Shown: positions 46,510 through 55,139, numbered from the stretch's first letter. The stretch: DNA of 64,000 bases from Bacillota bacterium (GCA_023412215.1 JAEYNX010000034.1:248001-312000); one strand, 5' to 3'. The notes: generated by a model not told the origin, from the sequence alone. Translations and numbers: made by a program.

Positions 46510-48936
46510 CTAACCCTGTGCGCTTACATCCAGCACACAGTCAAACACCGGCACCGCACGAATGTCGTTGATGGCGGCGTACTGGTCCTCATACACCGCA
46601 AAGCGTGCGGCCATCTCCGAGTCGCTCTTGATATAGCCGCCCTCACGCTTGGGGGATACGTAGAGATAGATACCTTTTTCAAGCACTTCCTTCTCGTAGG
46701 CTTTTAAGCCAAACTCCCAAACGGCGCCGTTGCAGAAGTTATCGTTGATCAGGTCTCCGTCGGTAAAGGCATAGCCGATATCGCCGAAGTAATCCACCCG
46801 CATGAGCACCTGCTTTACGTTTTCAAACGATTCCGGCGAAACGGTGATGGTCGCGCGGGCGTTCTTGATCTTGGTGGAGGTGATGGGGCTACCGAGCACG
46901 GGGCGTTTTAGCTGCCCGTCGCTGGCCTTCTCCTTGGAGCTTGCATCCTTCCACTGAATGCTCACCGCGTTCCTGCCAAAAACAACATCATAGAAGGCAA
47001 AGCCCGCTTTTGTTTCCTGAGCGGCATAAGACTTGCCCGCTACGCGGATATCGCCCTTCGGCTGCGGGAAGATGCCGACGCGGCCCGTTTCGGCACCGAT
47101 ACTCTCAAAGCGCAGGGCGCCGCAGTCATCCAGCAATGTAGCGTCGGATAAGATCGCCATATCCCTGCCGCCATGCTTTACACGCCAGAAACGCAGGCTG
47201 TCTTCACGGCTGAGCACGCAGAAGGTCACCTTCTGCCCCGCGGCGTTAACGATCGCGGTTACCGAGGTATGGTCGGCAGGCAGGCGTACCAGCTTGCAGC
47301 CCTCCTGTTCGGCAATGCCCTCGCGGCTATCGGTGGTAAGCGACTGAATGCTGCTGTTATCAATGCACAGCTCCGGCTTCATGCCCTGCGGCACATAGAA
47401 GAAGTAAACGGGGCTGCCGTTCTCCTCAAGGCGGGTGATCAGCTGAACGCTGGCGTATTTCAGCCGTACGCCGTCCAGAGTGAGGTTGAGCGGCAGGATG
47501 GCGCAGGAATCCTTATCCAGCGAAAGGCCGCCGTTCTTCGGCACGCGGAGGGTTTCGGTATCCAGCGTCACATTCACCGCGAAGTCCCTCTGGTCCTTGG
47601 TTTCGATGTGATCCTGATAGTTGTTGATAAACAAAAAGCCGTGGTCTCGATTTACACGCACGCAGTAGCGCAGGGTGTCGGCGTCGTGCTGGTCCATCTC
47701 GATGGATTCTTTTGAGAGCACCGTTTTGGTGGCGCAGAAAAGCTCCTCGAAGTCCTTATAGAAATAGTGCTGCAGCTTTAAACGCTTATAGGAGGGGCGC
47801 AGCTGGCCGTACTCGCCCAGCGCCGCCTGATAGTCGTACGAAATCTTGGGCAGGGCGCACTCGTTTAGGTAGGGCACGCGTTTGCCCTTGGGGTGTGAGC
47901 CGCCGTGGAACATATAGTAGCCTAAGAAATTGCAGCCGCTCGCGGCCTTTACCTCCGCCATGGCCTCTACGCTCTCATAGGGCAGCTGGAAGCGGTATTT
48001 GTAGTAGGACGCCATGCCGCCGCCCATCTCGCAGCAAGCAAAGGGCATATCCTCGGGGTTATACTCCGGGTCGAAGTTATAATACTTGGGGGCGTGGTTA
48101 TTGTGAAAATCCTTGAAAATGAACTCGGTGGTGGCGGGGTGCTCCTTAATGTCGCCGTAGAAGATCCACGGCCAGAAGGCGTAACCGCCCCAGAGGGGAA
48201 ATACATCGTCCGGCGGGGCGCAGGCACCGCCCCACGCGGTGGCGCTGTAAAAGGGGGTTTCGATACCCGCCTTGATGGCGAGCTCCTTAAGCAGGCGCAT
48301 GTGTGAGGGGCCGTCGTTGCCGCCGGGAATCCACTCGTTGCTGTTTTCGGTGGTCGGCTCCCACGGCGCGGACGCGTGCTCGTACTCGTTCTCGATCTGT
48401 GTGCCGATGACGGTGCCGCCGTCCTTATACATTAAGCCCTGCACCTGCTTGCCGATCTCGTTAAAGAAGCGCTCGGTGTAGGCAACATACCCGGGGTCGT
48501 TGCTGCGGATATCGAAGGGGGTGGCATACAGCCAGTCGGGGAAGCCGCCGTTGCGGCATTCGCCGTGCACAAACGGGCCGATGCGAAGGATAAGGAACAT
48601 CCCGTGCTTCTTGCACAGGGTCGCGAACTTGCGCAGGTTCTTGCTGCCGCTCCAGTCAAACGTCCCCTTTTCCTCTTCATGGTGTATCCAGAAGATGTAG
48701 GTGGCGATAATGTTTAGGCCGCCCATCTTCATCTTGATGATCTCATCCTCCCAAAAACGCTCCTCGATGCGCGAGAAATGCATCTCGCCGCACATGGCGT
48801 AAAAGGGCTTGCCGTTTATCTGCATATAGTAGTTGGTGAAGTCGAGCACCTCACCCTGCGGGTTTTTGCCCGAAAAGGGCGTGCGCGGAGGATAGATGGG
48901 GTTCTTGATGCCGGAGGCATCGATTCTGTATTCCAT
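46510..48936 (-). CDS. GH35 family beta-galactosidase, long form
   Basis: This 808-residue family 35 glycosidase has the acid/base E184 in the GTQIENEYEHA segment and the nucleophile E303 in CCEMGGGMASYY. The usual RxGPxxxGE motif is RIGPFVHGECRNGG. It is about 200 residues longer than the GH35 at 8986-10770, with extra C-terminal beta-domains, and its barrel motifs differ, so it likely has another linkage or aglycone preference. No signal peptide is seen; it is cytoplasmic. It lies between the permeases and dgoD. The start has only a weak GG upstream. Confidence 0.92.
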   Translation of the reverse strand: MEYRIDASGIKNPIYPPRTPFSGKNPQGEVLDFTNYYMQINGKPFYAMCGEMHFSRIEERFWEDEIIKMKMGGLNIIATYIFWIHHEEEKGTFDWSGSKNLRKFATLCKKHGMFLILRIGPFVHGECRNGGFPDWLYATPFDIRSNDPGYVAYTERFFNEIGKQVQGLMYKDGGTVIGTQIENEYEHASAPWEPTTENSNEWIPGGNDGPSHMRLLKELAIKAGIETPFYSATAWGGACAPPDDVFPLWGGYAFWPWIFYGDIKEHPATTEFIFKDFHNNHAPKYYNFDPEYNPEDMPFACCEMGGGMASYYKYRFQLPYESVEAMAEVKAASGCNFLGYYMFHGGSHPKGKRVPYLNECALPKISYDYQAALGEYGQLRPSYKRLKLQHYFYKDFEELFCATKTVLSKESIEMDQHDADTLRYCVRVNRDHGFLFINNYQDHIETKDQRDFAVNVTLDTETLRVPKNGGLSLDKDSCAILPLNLTLDGVRLKYASVQLITRLEENGSPVYFFYVPQGMKPELCIDNSSIQSLTTDSREGIAEQEGCKLVRLPADHTSVTAIVNAAGQKVTFCVLSREDSLRFWRVKHGGRDMAILSDATLLDDCGALRFESIGAETGRVGIFPQPKGDIRVAGKSYAAQETKAGFAFYDVVFGRNAVSIQWKDASSKEKASDGQLKRPVLGSPITSTKIKNARATITVSPESFENVKQVLMRVDYFGDIGYAFTDGDLINDNFCNGAVWEFGLKAYEKEVLEKGIYLYVSPKREGGYIKSDSEMAARFAVYEDQYAAINDIRAVPVFDCVLDVSAQG

Positions 48937-48978
48937 GAAACTGCTGTACCAGCCTTTCGTTATGATGATCTAAGCGAA

Positions 48979-49809
48979 CTATTTCGAAGAACCGAGTATA
49001 CCCTGTACAAACTGTTTTTGCATCGTCATAAACACCACCACGGTAGGCAATGTCGCGATTACTACCGCTACCATCAGCTTGCCGTAATCGACATAATAAG
49101 CCGATGAAAGGGAGGAAACGAACAGCGTGAGCGTTTGGTTCTCCTTCGACTGCAAGGTAATCAGCGGCCAGAGGTAGTTGTTCCATTCCTTCATAAACGC
49201 GTAGATAAACGCCGCGGCAAAGGTGGATTTCATGGGTGGGATGGCGATTCTGAAGAAGATGAAAAGCTCGCCCGCGCCGTCGATGCGCGCCGCCTCCATA
49301 ATCTCGGTGGGGAATGCCTTGAAGCTCTGGCGGAAGAAGAAGATCAAAAACGTATTGGAAAGGCTCGCTACAATGACGCTGAGCTTGGTATCGATGAGGC
49401 TGAAGTCAAACATCAGGTTAAAGAGGGGGATCATAATCGCCGCAAACGGGATCATCATGGTGAGCAGAAACACGCTGAACAGCCTGTCCCTGACCTTGCT
49501 GCGATATTTTTCAAAGCCGTAGCCCGCAAGCGCACAGATGAAAATCACCAGAACGCACTGAATAACCGTGATGACAGCGGTGTTGCCGAACGCCTGAAAG
49601 ATATTGTTGCCGTCTTCCAGCAGGCCTTTGATGTTGTTAAAAAACTCAGGGCCGAAGAGCAGCGTGCCCTTGGTAATATCCGCGGAGGTGTTGGTGGCGC
49701 CCACCACCATCCAATAAAACGGAAAGATGCACACGATAGAAGCGGTTATTAAAAACAGATGCTTGAGGGTCTTGCCGCAAGCTCTGAGCACTTTTCGGTT
49801 TAATTCCAT
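48979..49809 (-). CDS. CUT1 sugar ABC transporter permease (MalG-like)
   Basis: This 276-residue permease has the CIFPFYWMVVGATN segment after the first helix. The EAA loop is EAARIDGAGELFIFF, and the C-terminal tail is FVQGILGSSK. It follows its partner permease with a 2-bp gap and has GGAGG upstream. It is a paralogue of the permease at 14006-14815. It brings galactosides or galactonate-containing sugars to the GH35 enzyme encoded next. Confidence 0.93.
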   Translation of the reverse strand: MELNRKVLRACGKTLKHLFLITASIVCIFPFYWMVVGATNTSADITKGTLLFGPEFFNNIKGLLEDGNNIFQAFGNTAVITVIQCVLVIFICALAGYGFEKYRSKVRDRLFSVFLLTMMIPFAAIMIPLFNLMFDFSLIDTKLSVIVASLSNTFLIFFFRQSFKAFPTEIMEAARIDGAGELFIFFRIAIPPMKSTFAAAFIYAFMKEWNNYLWPLITLQSKENQTLTLFVSSLSSAYYVDYGKLMVAVVIATLPTVVVFMTMQKQFVQGILGSSK

Positions 49810-49811
49810 GC

Positions 49812-50690
49812 TTAATCCTCCCCCGTGACTTTAAACTGTAAAAACGCAAGCAGTGCCACCATGCCCACGATGACAAACGACATCGTCACAGAGTAACCAA
49901 AGTTGGGCGAGAATACAAACGCGTTGTTGTAGATGTACTGCGACATGGTCATGGTCGAGTCGGCAGGGCCGCCGCCGGTGAGGTTCATCGGCTCGTCAAA
50001 GAGCTGCAAGGTGCCGTTGGTGGTCATAATGGTGGTGAGCAGAATAATCGGTTTCAGCTGCGGGATGGTGATGCTGAAGAAGGTGCGCACCGGGCCCGCG
50101 CCGTCGATTTTTGCGGCTTCGTAGGTTTCATAGGGGATGTTCTGCATCGCCGCGAGGTAGAACACCATGTTATAGCCCGTCCAGCGCCAGGTCATCGCGA
50201 TGATGATAACCGCCTTCGCCCAGAACGGGTCGTTTAAAAAGGCGATCGGGGCGTTGATAATATTAAATGTGGTAAGCAGGTAGTTGATGATGCCGTTGTT
50301 GGCAAACATCATCTTAAACAGTACCGAATAGGCTACCAGCGAGGTGACGCACGGAATAAAAATGGCCGTGCGGTAGATGCTGCGAAAACGCAGCCTGGGC
50401 GCATTGAGGATACTCGCGAAAACCAGTGCCAGAATAAGCATGATCGGCCCTTGAATCAGCAAGAATTCAAAGGTTGTCTTAATGGTTTTTAAGAACATCT
50501 TATCGCCAAACATACGCTGGATGTTCGTAAACCCCGCAAAAACGTAGTCGCCCCCTTTAAGCACCTTAAAGGACAGGCTGACGGAGCCGATAACCGGGTA
50601 AAGCGTAAAGATGAGAAAGGCTATCATTGCAAAGGAAATAAACAGCCATCCGTACTTATCGTAATTTACTGCTTTCTTTTTCTTGTTCAT
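49812..50690 (-). CDS. CUT1 sugar ABC transporter permease (UgpA-like)
   Basis: This 292-residue permease has six predicted membrane helices and the EAA loop EAAKIDGAGPVRTFFS. It is very similar in layout to the permease at 14812-15717: both share the WRWTGYNMVF motif, the TNGTLQLFDE segment and the MTMSxYxYN segment. AGGTGA precedes the start. It is the first of two permeases after the SBP gene, separated from it by a stem-loop. Confidence 0.93.
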   Translation of the reverse strand: MNKKKKAVNYDKYGWLFISFAMIAFLIFTLYPVIGSVSLSFKVLKGGDYVFAGFTNIQRMFGDKMFLKTIKTTFEFLLIQGPIMLILALVFASILNAPRLRFRSIYRTAIFIPCVTSLVAYSVLFKMMFANNGIINYLLTTFNIINAPIAFLNDPFWAKAVIIIAMTWRWTGYNMVFYLAAMQNIPYETYEAAKIDGAGPVRTFFSITIPQLKPIILLTTIMTTNGTLQLFDEPMNLTGGGPADSTMTMSQYIYNNAFVFSPNFGYSVTMSFVIVGMVALLAFLQFKVTGED

Positions 50691-50738
50691 ACCATCACCT
50701 CAAAAAGTTTGGATAGCCGCCCTTGTTTATAACCTTGT

Positions 50739-50772
50739 TGTGAAGCCTGCGCATTGCTGCGCAGGCTTCACA
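50739..50772 (-). terminator. Intercistronic stem-loop between SBP and permease genes
   Basis: A 15-bp stem (GTGAAGCCTGCGCA at 50740-50753 with its complement at 50758-50771, loop TTGC) lies ~70 bp after the SBP stop. There is no long T-run, so readthrough into the permeases is expected. Confidence 0.75.
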
Positions 50773-50841
50773 CAATGAAAGGTAAATAACGGTTCGGCCT
50801 TGGTTCCTTCGCATGTGTGGCTAGTGAATGCTTAGGGACAA

Positions 50842-52179
50842 TTAGCCGCCTATCTGGTTTTTCAGTTGTTCTTCGGCTGCCTTCAGCGCGGCCTCGATAT
50901 CGGTGGTGCCCTGCAGGTAGTTGAAGGTTGCAGCGTTTACCGCCGCGTTTGCTTCGGAAACATGCTCGCCGTAGTTTACAGCGGGGATCTTGGGCAGCCA
51001 GCTTGAGAAGTCGGCATATACCTTCTGGCCCGCGAAGAACTCGTCAGCGGTCTGGAATACGTCGCCGGTCTGAGCGGGCAGCCAGGTGCACAGTGCGCCT
51101 TGGTCTACCAAAATCTTTGCATAGAAGTCCTTGTCGCCCGCATAAACGGTCTTTAAGAAGTCTACGATGGGCGCCTTGTCCTGGCCGTTGTCGATCACGT
51201 ACCAGCTGGAACCGCCGGTGTTGGAGGCGTTGGTTGCACCCTCGACGTTTAAGCGGGGGGTGGGAGCGATGCCCCATTTGCCGGACTGGCTGGGCTCGGC
51301 CTTAACGGTGGAGATTCTCCACGCGGCGTTTACAACGGTTGCGGTGGTGCCGCCGTTGATGGCAGCCGCTACACCGGCGTCATCCTGCGACTCCAGCAAT
51401 ACGCCCGCGTCACGCATGCGCTTGGTAACCTCAAGGGATTCTCTTAAAGCCGCGTTGCCCGAGATATTCAAGCTGCCGTCGGCATTAAAGTACCACTGGC
51501 CCGCCGACTGCATCATTAAACGGAAGAGCGAGGAATAGTTGGCGGCGCTTACAACGGTAAGGGCCGTGCCGGTTTTCTCTTTAACGGTCTTGCCGATATC
51601 GATAAACTGATCCCAAGTGATGTTCTGAAGGTCTGCCTCTTTGAAGCCGGCCTGCTCGAAGATGTCTCTTCTGTAGAACATACCCGTAACGCCGGCGTCA
51701 AACGGAATGCCGTACTTCTTGCCGTCGTAGGTCATTACCTCAACCTTGTAGGGAGAAAACTCGTCATAGTTGATGTCGTCGTTTAAGGGGTAGAAATACT
51801 TGGCGTAGGCGTTGAGGTACTGGCTGATGCTGTAATCCTCAATCAGGGTGATATCGGGCAGGCTCTTGCCGCCGGAGGCCAGGCCTGTCTGCAGCTTCTT
51901 ATATACGTCTTCTTTGGAGTTGGGTACTACTTCAATGGTTACATTTGCATCGGGCTTTAATTTTTTGTAATACTCGGCTGCGGTTTTCATAATTGCAACG
52001 TTGAATTTGTCGTCCCAAGCCCAAACGGTGATGGTTTTTGCCTCGGGAGCCGCGGAGGACACCGCTTCGCTCTCGCTGGGAGCAGCGCTTGAACTACTTG
52101 GTGCAGTGCCACAGGCAGACAGCAGCATGGTACTTGTAATCAAACAAGCTGTCAGCAATGCCAATACCTTTTTCCTCAT
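50842..52179 (-). CDS. CUT1 sugar ABC transporter solute-binding lipoprotein
   Basis: This ~445-residue lipoprotein has a lipobox LLSAC (C23 from the chosen start), a Ser/Ala/Pro linker and a mature domain beginning TITVWAWDDKFN. It is paralogous to the SBP at 15804-17138. It is the first gene of the IclR-linked galactoside/galactonate operon, with a promoter and an operator palindrome in front. I start at the ATG at 52179; a GTG three codons upstream sits too close to AAAGG. Confidence 0.93.
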   Translation of the reverse strand: MRKKVLALLTACLITSTMLLSACGTAPSSSSAAPSESEAVSSAAPEAKTITVWAWDDKFNVAIMKTAAEYYKKLKPDANVTIEVVPNSKEDVYKKLQTGLASGGKSLPDITLIEDYSISQYLNAYAKYFYPLNDDINYDEFSPYKVEVMTYDGKKYGIPFDAGVTGMFYRRDIFEQAGFKEADLQNITWDQFIDIGKTVKEKTGTALTVVSAANYSSLFRLMMQSAGQWYFNADGSLNISGNAALRESLEVTKRMRDAGVLLESQDDAGVAAAINGGTTATVVNAAWRISTVKAEPSQSGKWGIAPTPRLNVEGATNASNTGGSSWYVIDNGQDKAPIVDFLKTVYAGDKDFYAKILVDQGALCTWLPAQTGDVFQTADEFFAGQKVYADFSSWLPKIPAVNYGEHVSEANAAVNAATFNYLQGTTDIEAALKAAEEQLKNQIGG

Positions 52180-52207
52180 TGTTAGCACAACCTTTCTCTG
52201 AATCCTT

Positions 52208-52223
52208 GTTCGTATTTACGAAC
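52208..52223. promoter_or_regulatory. IclR-type operator at the transporter/dgo operon
   Basis: GTTCGTATTTACGAAC is a 16-bp palindrome with one mismatch, differing at one base from the core of the perfect site at 52365-52388. It lies downstream of the minus-strand -10 box, in the position of a repressor roadblock. Confidence 0.8.
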
Positions 52224-52250
52224 GCTATTCGTAATTAGGATCACGTGCAT

Positions 52251-52279
52251 ATATTAGCATAAAAAAAGCAGTAGGTCAA
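52251..52279 (-). promoter_or_regulatory. Promoter of the IclR-regulated galactoside/galactonate operon
   Basis: Minus strand TTGACC (complement of 52274-52279), a 17-bp spacer and TAATAT (complement of 52251-52256), about 70 bp before the SBP start. Confidence 0.75.
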
Positions 52280-52329
52280 TAGAAGTTTTAGCTATTTTTT
52301 ATTAATCATACGTAATGAGGTGTAGTCTA

Positions 52330-52358
52330 TTGACAGTTTGTAGAAATGCTGATAAGAT
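52330..52358 (+). promoter_or_regulatory. Promoter of the IclR-type regulator
   Basis: TTGACA at 52330-52335, a 17-bp spacer and TAAGAT at 52353-52358. The operator palindrome begins 6 bp after the -10, so it covers the transcription start. Confidence 0.8.
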
Positions 52359-52364
52359 AAAGAA

Positions 52365-52388
52365 CGCGGTTCGTATATACGAACCGCG
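52365..52388. promoter_or_regulatory. Perfect 24-bp IclR-type operator palindrome
   Basis: A perfect palindrome of 12 + 12 bases with core GTTCGTATATACGAAC (52369-52384), flanked by CGCG on each side. It overlaps the predicted transcription start of the iclR-type gene. The core recurs at 52208, so one regulator probably controls both divergent transcripts. Confidence 0.88.
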
Positions 52389-52425
52389 ACGAGTATATTA
52401 TTTTTATGATAAAGGAAGCATTGCT

Positions 52426-53205
52426 ATGAACAGCTCCGAGCACCGTTCCACCGCCAGAGCATTGGATGTTCTTCAACTGGTAGCGGCATCTCAGGACGGG
52501 TATAGCCTTTCCCAGATCGCTGAGGCTCTTGAGGCGCCCAAAAGCAGCCTGTTCCCCATCGTACATACGCTGCTCGAGCGGCGTTTTTTAAGCTACGACG
52601 CTGTAGGGCAGCGTTACCGTACCGGCTCCGCTGCTTTTCAGGTGGGTATGTCCTTCTTAAACCGTATCGACGCCTTAAAGCAGGTGGAAAAAGAGATGGA
52701 TTTGATTGTGGAACAGTGCTCCGAAACGGTGCATTTCGCGGTGCTCGACTGCGGAAATATTGTGTATCTGCTTAAAAAAGATTCTCCGCAGGCCATCCGT
52801 ATGACCTCCACCGTAGGGTTAAGCCTGCCGGCCTACGGCACGGGTATTGGCAAGGCCCTGCTGATCGATCACGATTTGGACGCGCTTCGGGTACTGTACC
52901 CCGAGGGACTGCAGCCGCTTACCGAAAACACCATTACGGACTTTGAAAAGCTGTTTGCTCAGCTTAAAGAGTTCAGAAAAGACGATGTATCTTATGAGTA
53001 CGAGGAATCAAACCTGCACCTGCGCTGTGTGGGGGTGGCGCTGCGCCAGCACGGGCATATCGTCGCCGGGCTGAGTGTTGCCGTACCGATTTTTCGCTGT
53101 GACGATGAAAAGATTGCTTATATACGAGGCATTTTGCTGGGTGCCAAGCGCAGGCTCGAACTGCTGTTTCGAGAGGTAAAGCTGGATTTCGCGCCGGAGG
53201 CGTAA
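52426..53205 (+). CDS. IclR family transcriptional regulator
   Basis: This ~259-residue regulator has an N-terminal winged helix (ALDVLQLVAASQDGYSLSQIAEALEAPKSSL) and a C-terminal IclR effector domain (LVEQCSETVHFAVL-like region, TVGLSLPAYGTGIGKALL, AVPIF). IclR proteins commonly sense sugar acids or aromatic acids, for example KdgR. I choose the ATG at 52426; 37 further upstream in-frame residues would cross the operator and promoter. It is divergent from the galactoside/dgo operon and is probably its repressor, responding to galactonate or a keto-deoxy intermediate. Confidence 0.93.
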   Translation: MNSSEHRSTARALDVLQLVAASQDGYSLSQIAEALEAPKSSLFPIVHTLLERRFLSYDAVGQRYRTGSAAFQVGMSFLNRIDALKQVEKEMDLIVEQCSETVHFAVLDCGNIVYLLKKDSPQAIRMTSTVGLSLPAYGTGIGKALLIDHDLDALRVLYPEGLQPLTENTITDFEKLFAQLKEFRKDDVSYEYEESNLHLRCVGVALRQHGHIVAGLSVAVPIFRCDDEKIAYIRGILLGAKRRLELLFREVKLDFAPEA

Positions 53206-53277
53206 AAATATCCGCTTATTTCCACTGCGTGCTTAACACCATTCAGCTTCAACAACACCGGTCGAAATCCTCTACAT

Positions 53278-54150
53278 TTATATCTTTTTCCGATACGGGA
53301 GATACTCGAGGAACCGTTTGGCTGCCAGGGGAAGGGCCTTTTTGCTGCGCATCGCAATGCCAACCTTTCGGTACGCCGGAACGTCCAGTTCTTTCATAAC
53401 GATACGGTAAGGATTCCGCTGTAAAATGAGTTCCGGCAGGATACTGATGCCCAGACCATTCTCAACCATAGACATGATGGCGTAGTCGTCCCAAGTGGTG
53501 AAACGCACCTGCGGATGAAGCTGATTGCGCTCAAAGATAGCCGCTATTTCGGCTTTGGCGCCCTTTTCCAGCAGCATGAACGGGTAGTGCTCCAATGCCT
53601 GCACAGGGAATTTATCGCAGCCGGCAAGAGGATGGTCCTGCGGCAGGACAACAAGCAATCTGTCCTGTTCTTCAACAGAAATTGTTTCAAACGCGCTGCT
53701 GGTTGGCAGCCTTAAAAAGCCAAAGTCCACCCGGCCCTCGTGTATCCACGATTCAATCTCGGTATAGTCGCCCAGCAGCATCTCAAAATCGATTTTCGGA
53801 TAATCCTTTTGAAACTGCTTGATTATATTGGGCAGCCAGTGCGTTGCCACACTAGAAAACGTCCCGATTCGGATAAGGCCGGTCTGGCAACCGTGAAGAT
53901 CGTCTACCTGCGCCGTCAGCAATTCCTGCTCGTTGCAAACACGTTTGATCTGCGGAAACAATTTTAGTCCGTCCGAGGTGAGCGTAACGCCGGATTTCCC
54001 GCGCTCTAAAAGGGCAATGCCCCACTCCGTTTCAATATCACTGATCATGCGGCTGATGCCGGACTGCGTATAGTTTAAAGCCTCGGCCGCCTTCGTAAAG
54101 CTGCCGCACTCCACCGCCTTGACAAACGCCATATATTTCTGAACATTCAT
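53278..54150 (-). CDS. LysR family transcriptional regulator
   Basis: This ~290-residue regulator has an N-terminal helix-turn-helix (GSFTKAAEALNYTQSGISRMISDIE) and a type 2 periplasmic-binding effector domain (IRIGTFSSVATHWLPNIIKQFQ). I choose the ATG at 54150 with GGTG 6 bp upstream; GTG at 54159 is an alternative. It is divergent from an EamA/DMT exporter gene and very likely controls it. The intergenic region contains an inverted repeat of LysR-box type. The effector is unknown. Confidence 0.92.
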   Translation of the reverse strand: MNVQKYMAFVKAVECGSFTKAAEALNYTQSGISRMISDIETEWGIALLERGKSGVTLTSDGLKLFPQIKRVCNEQELLTAQVDDLHGCQTGLIRIGTFSSVATHWLPNIIKQFQKDYPKIDFEMLLGDYTEIESWIHEGRVDFGFLRLPTSSAFETISVEEQDRLLVVLPQDHPLAGCDKFPVQALEHYPFMLLEKGAKAEIAAIFERNQLHPQVRFTTWDDYAIMSMVENGLGISILPELILQRNPYRIVMKELDVPAYRKVGIAMRSKKALPLAAKRFLEYLPYRKKI

Positions 54151-54170
54151 CTCAATCACCTATCCGATTC

Positions 54171-54189
54171 TATCATGTGTTCCATGATA
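54171..54189. promoter_or_regulatory. LysR-type binding site in divergent intergenic region
   Basis: TATCATG (54171-54177) and CATGATA (54183-54189) form a perfect 7-5-7 inverted repeat. A further CATGATATAGTAT at 54217-54229 holds a half-site next to a possible -10 for the EamA gene. Confidence 0.65.
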
Positions 54190-54260
54190 AACATTCGCTT
54201 TTATTATGGATAAAGACATGATATAGTATCGCTGTTTGAAAAGCAAGAGGTGTTTTTGAA

Positions 54261-55139
54261 ATGAATGTTAAAAAGTCTTACTACATGTATCTTATATCCT
54301 TGCTGATGTTTGGCATGAACGGCATTGTGGCAAGCTACATCGCCTTAAAAAGCTATGAGATCGTGTTTACCCGCACCCTGATCGGCAGCCTATTCTTGAT
54401 TGCCGTCTTTGCCCTGACGCGGCAGAAGGTGAACCTGTTTAAGAATAAGCGGGATTCCTTTTACCTGATTCTCTCCGGAGTTGCCATGGGCGCAAGCTGG
54501 ATCTTCCTGTATGAAGCGTATCAGCGGATTGGCGTCGGCATTGCTTCTTTGGCATACTATTGCGGCCCTGTTATCGTGATGATTTTAGCCCCAATCCTGT
54601 TTCGAGAAAGGCTGGCCTATGCAAAGATCATCGGCTTCCTTTTGGTGCTTACCGGCATGGTCTGCGTGAACACCCAAGCTTGGAATGAAGGTAAGACCTC
54701 ATGGGGCTTATTCTGCGGCATTATGTCCGCCATAATGTTTGCGTGTATGGTAATACTGAATAAAAAGGCCAAGAGTATTACAGGTATTGAGAATTCTATG
54801 TGGCAGGTACTCACCAGCTTTCTGACCGTCGCGGTATTTGTCGGCATCAGGCAGGGGTTTGTCATCCACATCGAATCGGGCAGCTGGATCCCCATCCTGA
54901 TCCTCGGTATCTTCAACACCGGTATCGGCTGCTACTTTTATTTTTCGTCCATCGGGAAGCTGCCGGTTCAGTCGGTCGCCATCTGCGGGTATCTGGAGCC
55001 CCTCTCGGCCGTCGTCTTCTCCGTGCTCTTTCTGCGGGAGAGCATGACCATCATACAGGTAGTCGGCGCCGTGCTGATTGTCGGCGGAGCGGCCTTTGGA
55101 GAGCTGTTTCATCTGCACCGCACGAAGGTTAGAGCATAA
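54261..55139 (+). CDS. EamA/DMT superfamily transporter
   Basis: This 292-residue integral membrane protein has ten predicted helices in two repeated EamA halves. The first half contains YYCGPVIVMILAPILFRERL and the second half YLEPLSAVVFSVLFLRESM. Proteins of this family export or import amino acids, nucleosides and other metabolites. The substrate cannot be read from sequence. AGGTG precedes the start. A terminator follows. The divergent LysR gene is the likely regulator. Confidence 0.9.
   Translation: MNVKKSYYMYLISLLMFGMNGIVASYIALKSYEIVFTRTLIGSLFLIAVFALTRQKVNLFKNKRDSFYLILSGVAMGASWIFLYEAYQRIGVGIASLAYYCGPVIVMILAPILFRERLAYAKIIGFLLVLTGMVCVNTQAWNEGKTSWGLFCGIMSAIMFACMVILNKKAKSITGIENSMWQVLTSFLTVAVFVGIRQGFVIHIESGSWIPILILGIFNTGIGCYFYFSSIGKLPVQSVAICGYLEPLSAVVFSVLFLRESMTIIQVVGAVLIVGGAAFGELFHLHRTKVRA

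Noticed and set aside
52315..52425. N-terminal extension of the IclR regulator
   Set aside because: These 37 codons run through the promoter and the 24-bp operator; the helix-turn-helix starts shortly after the ATG at 52426.
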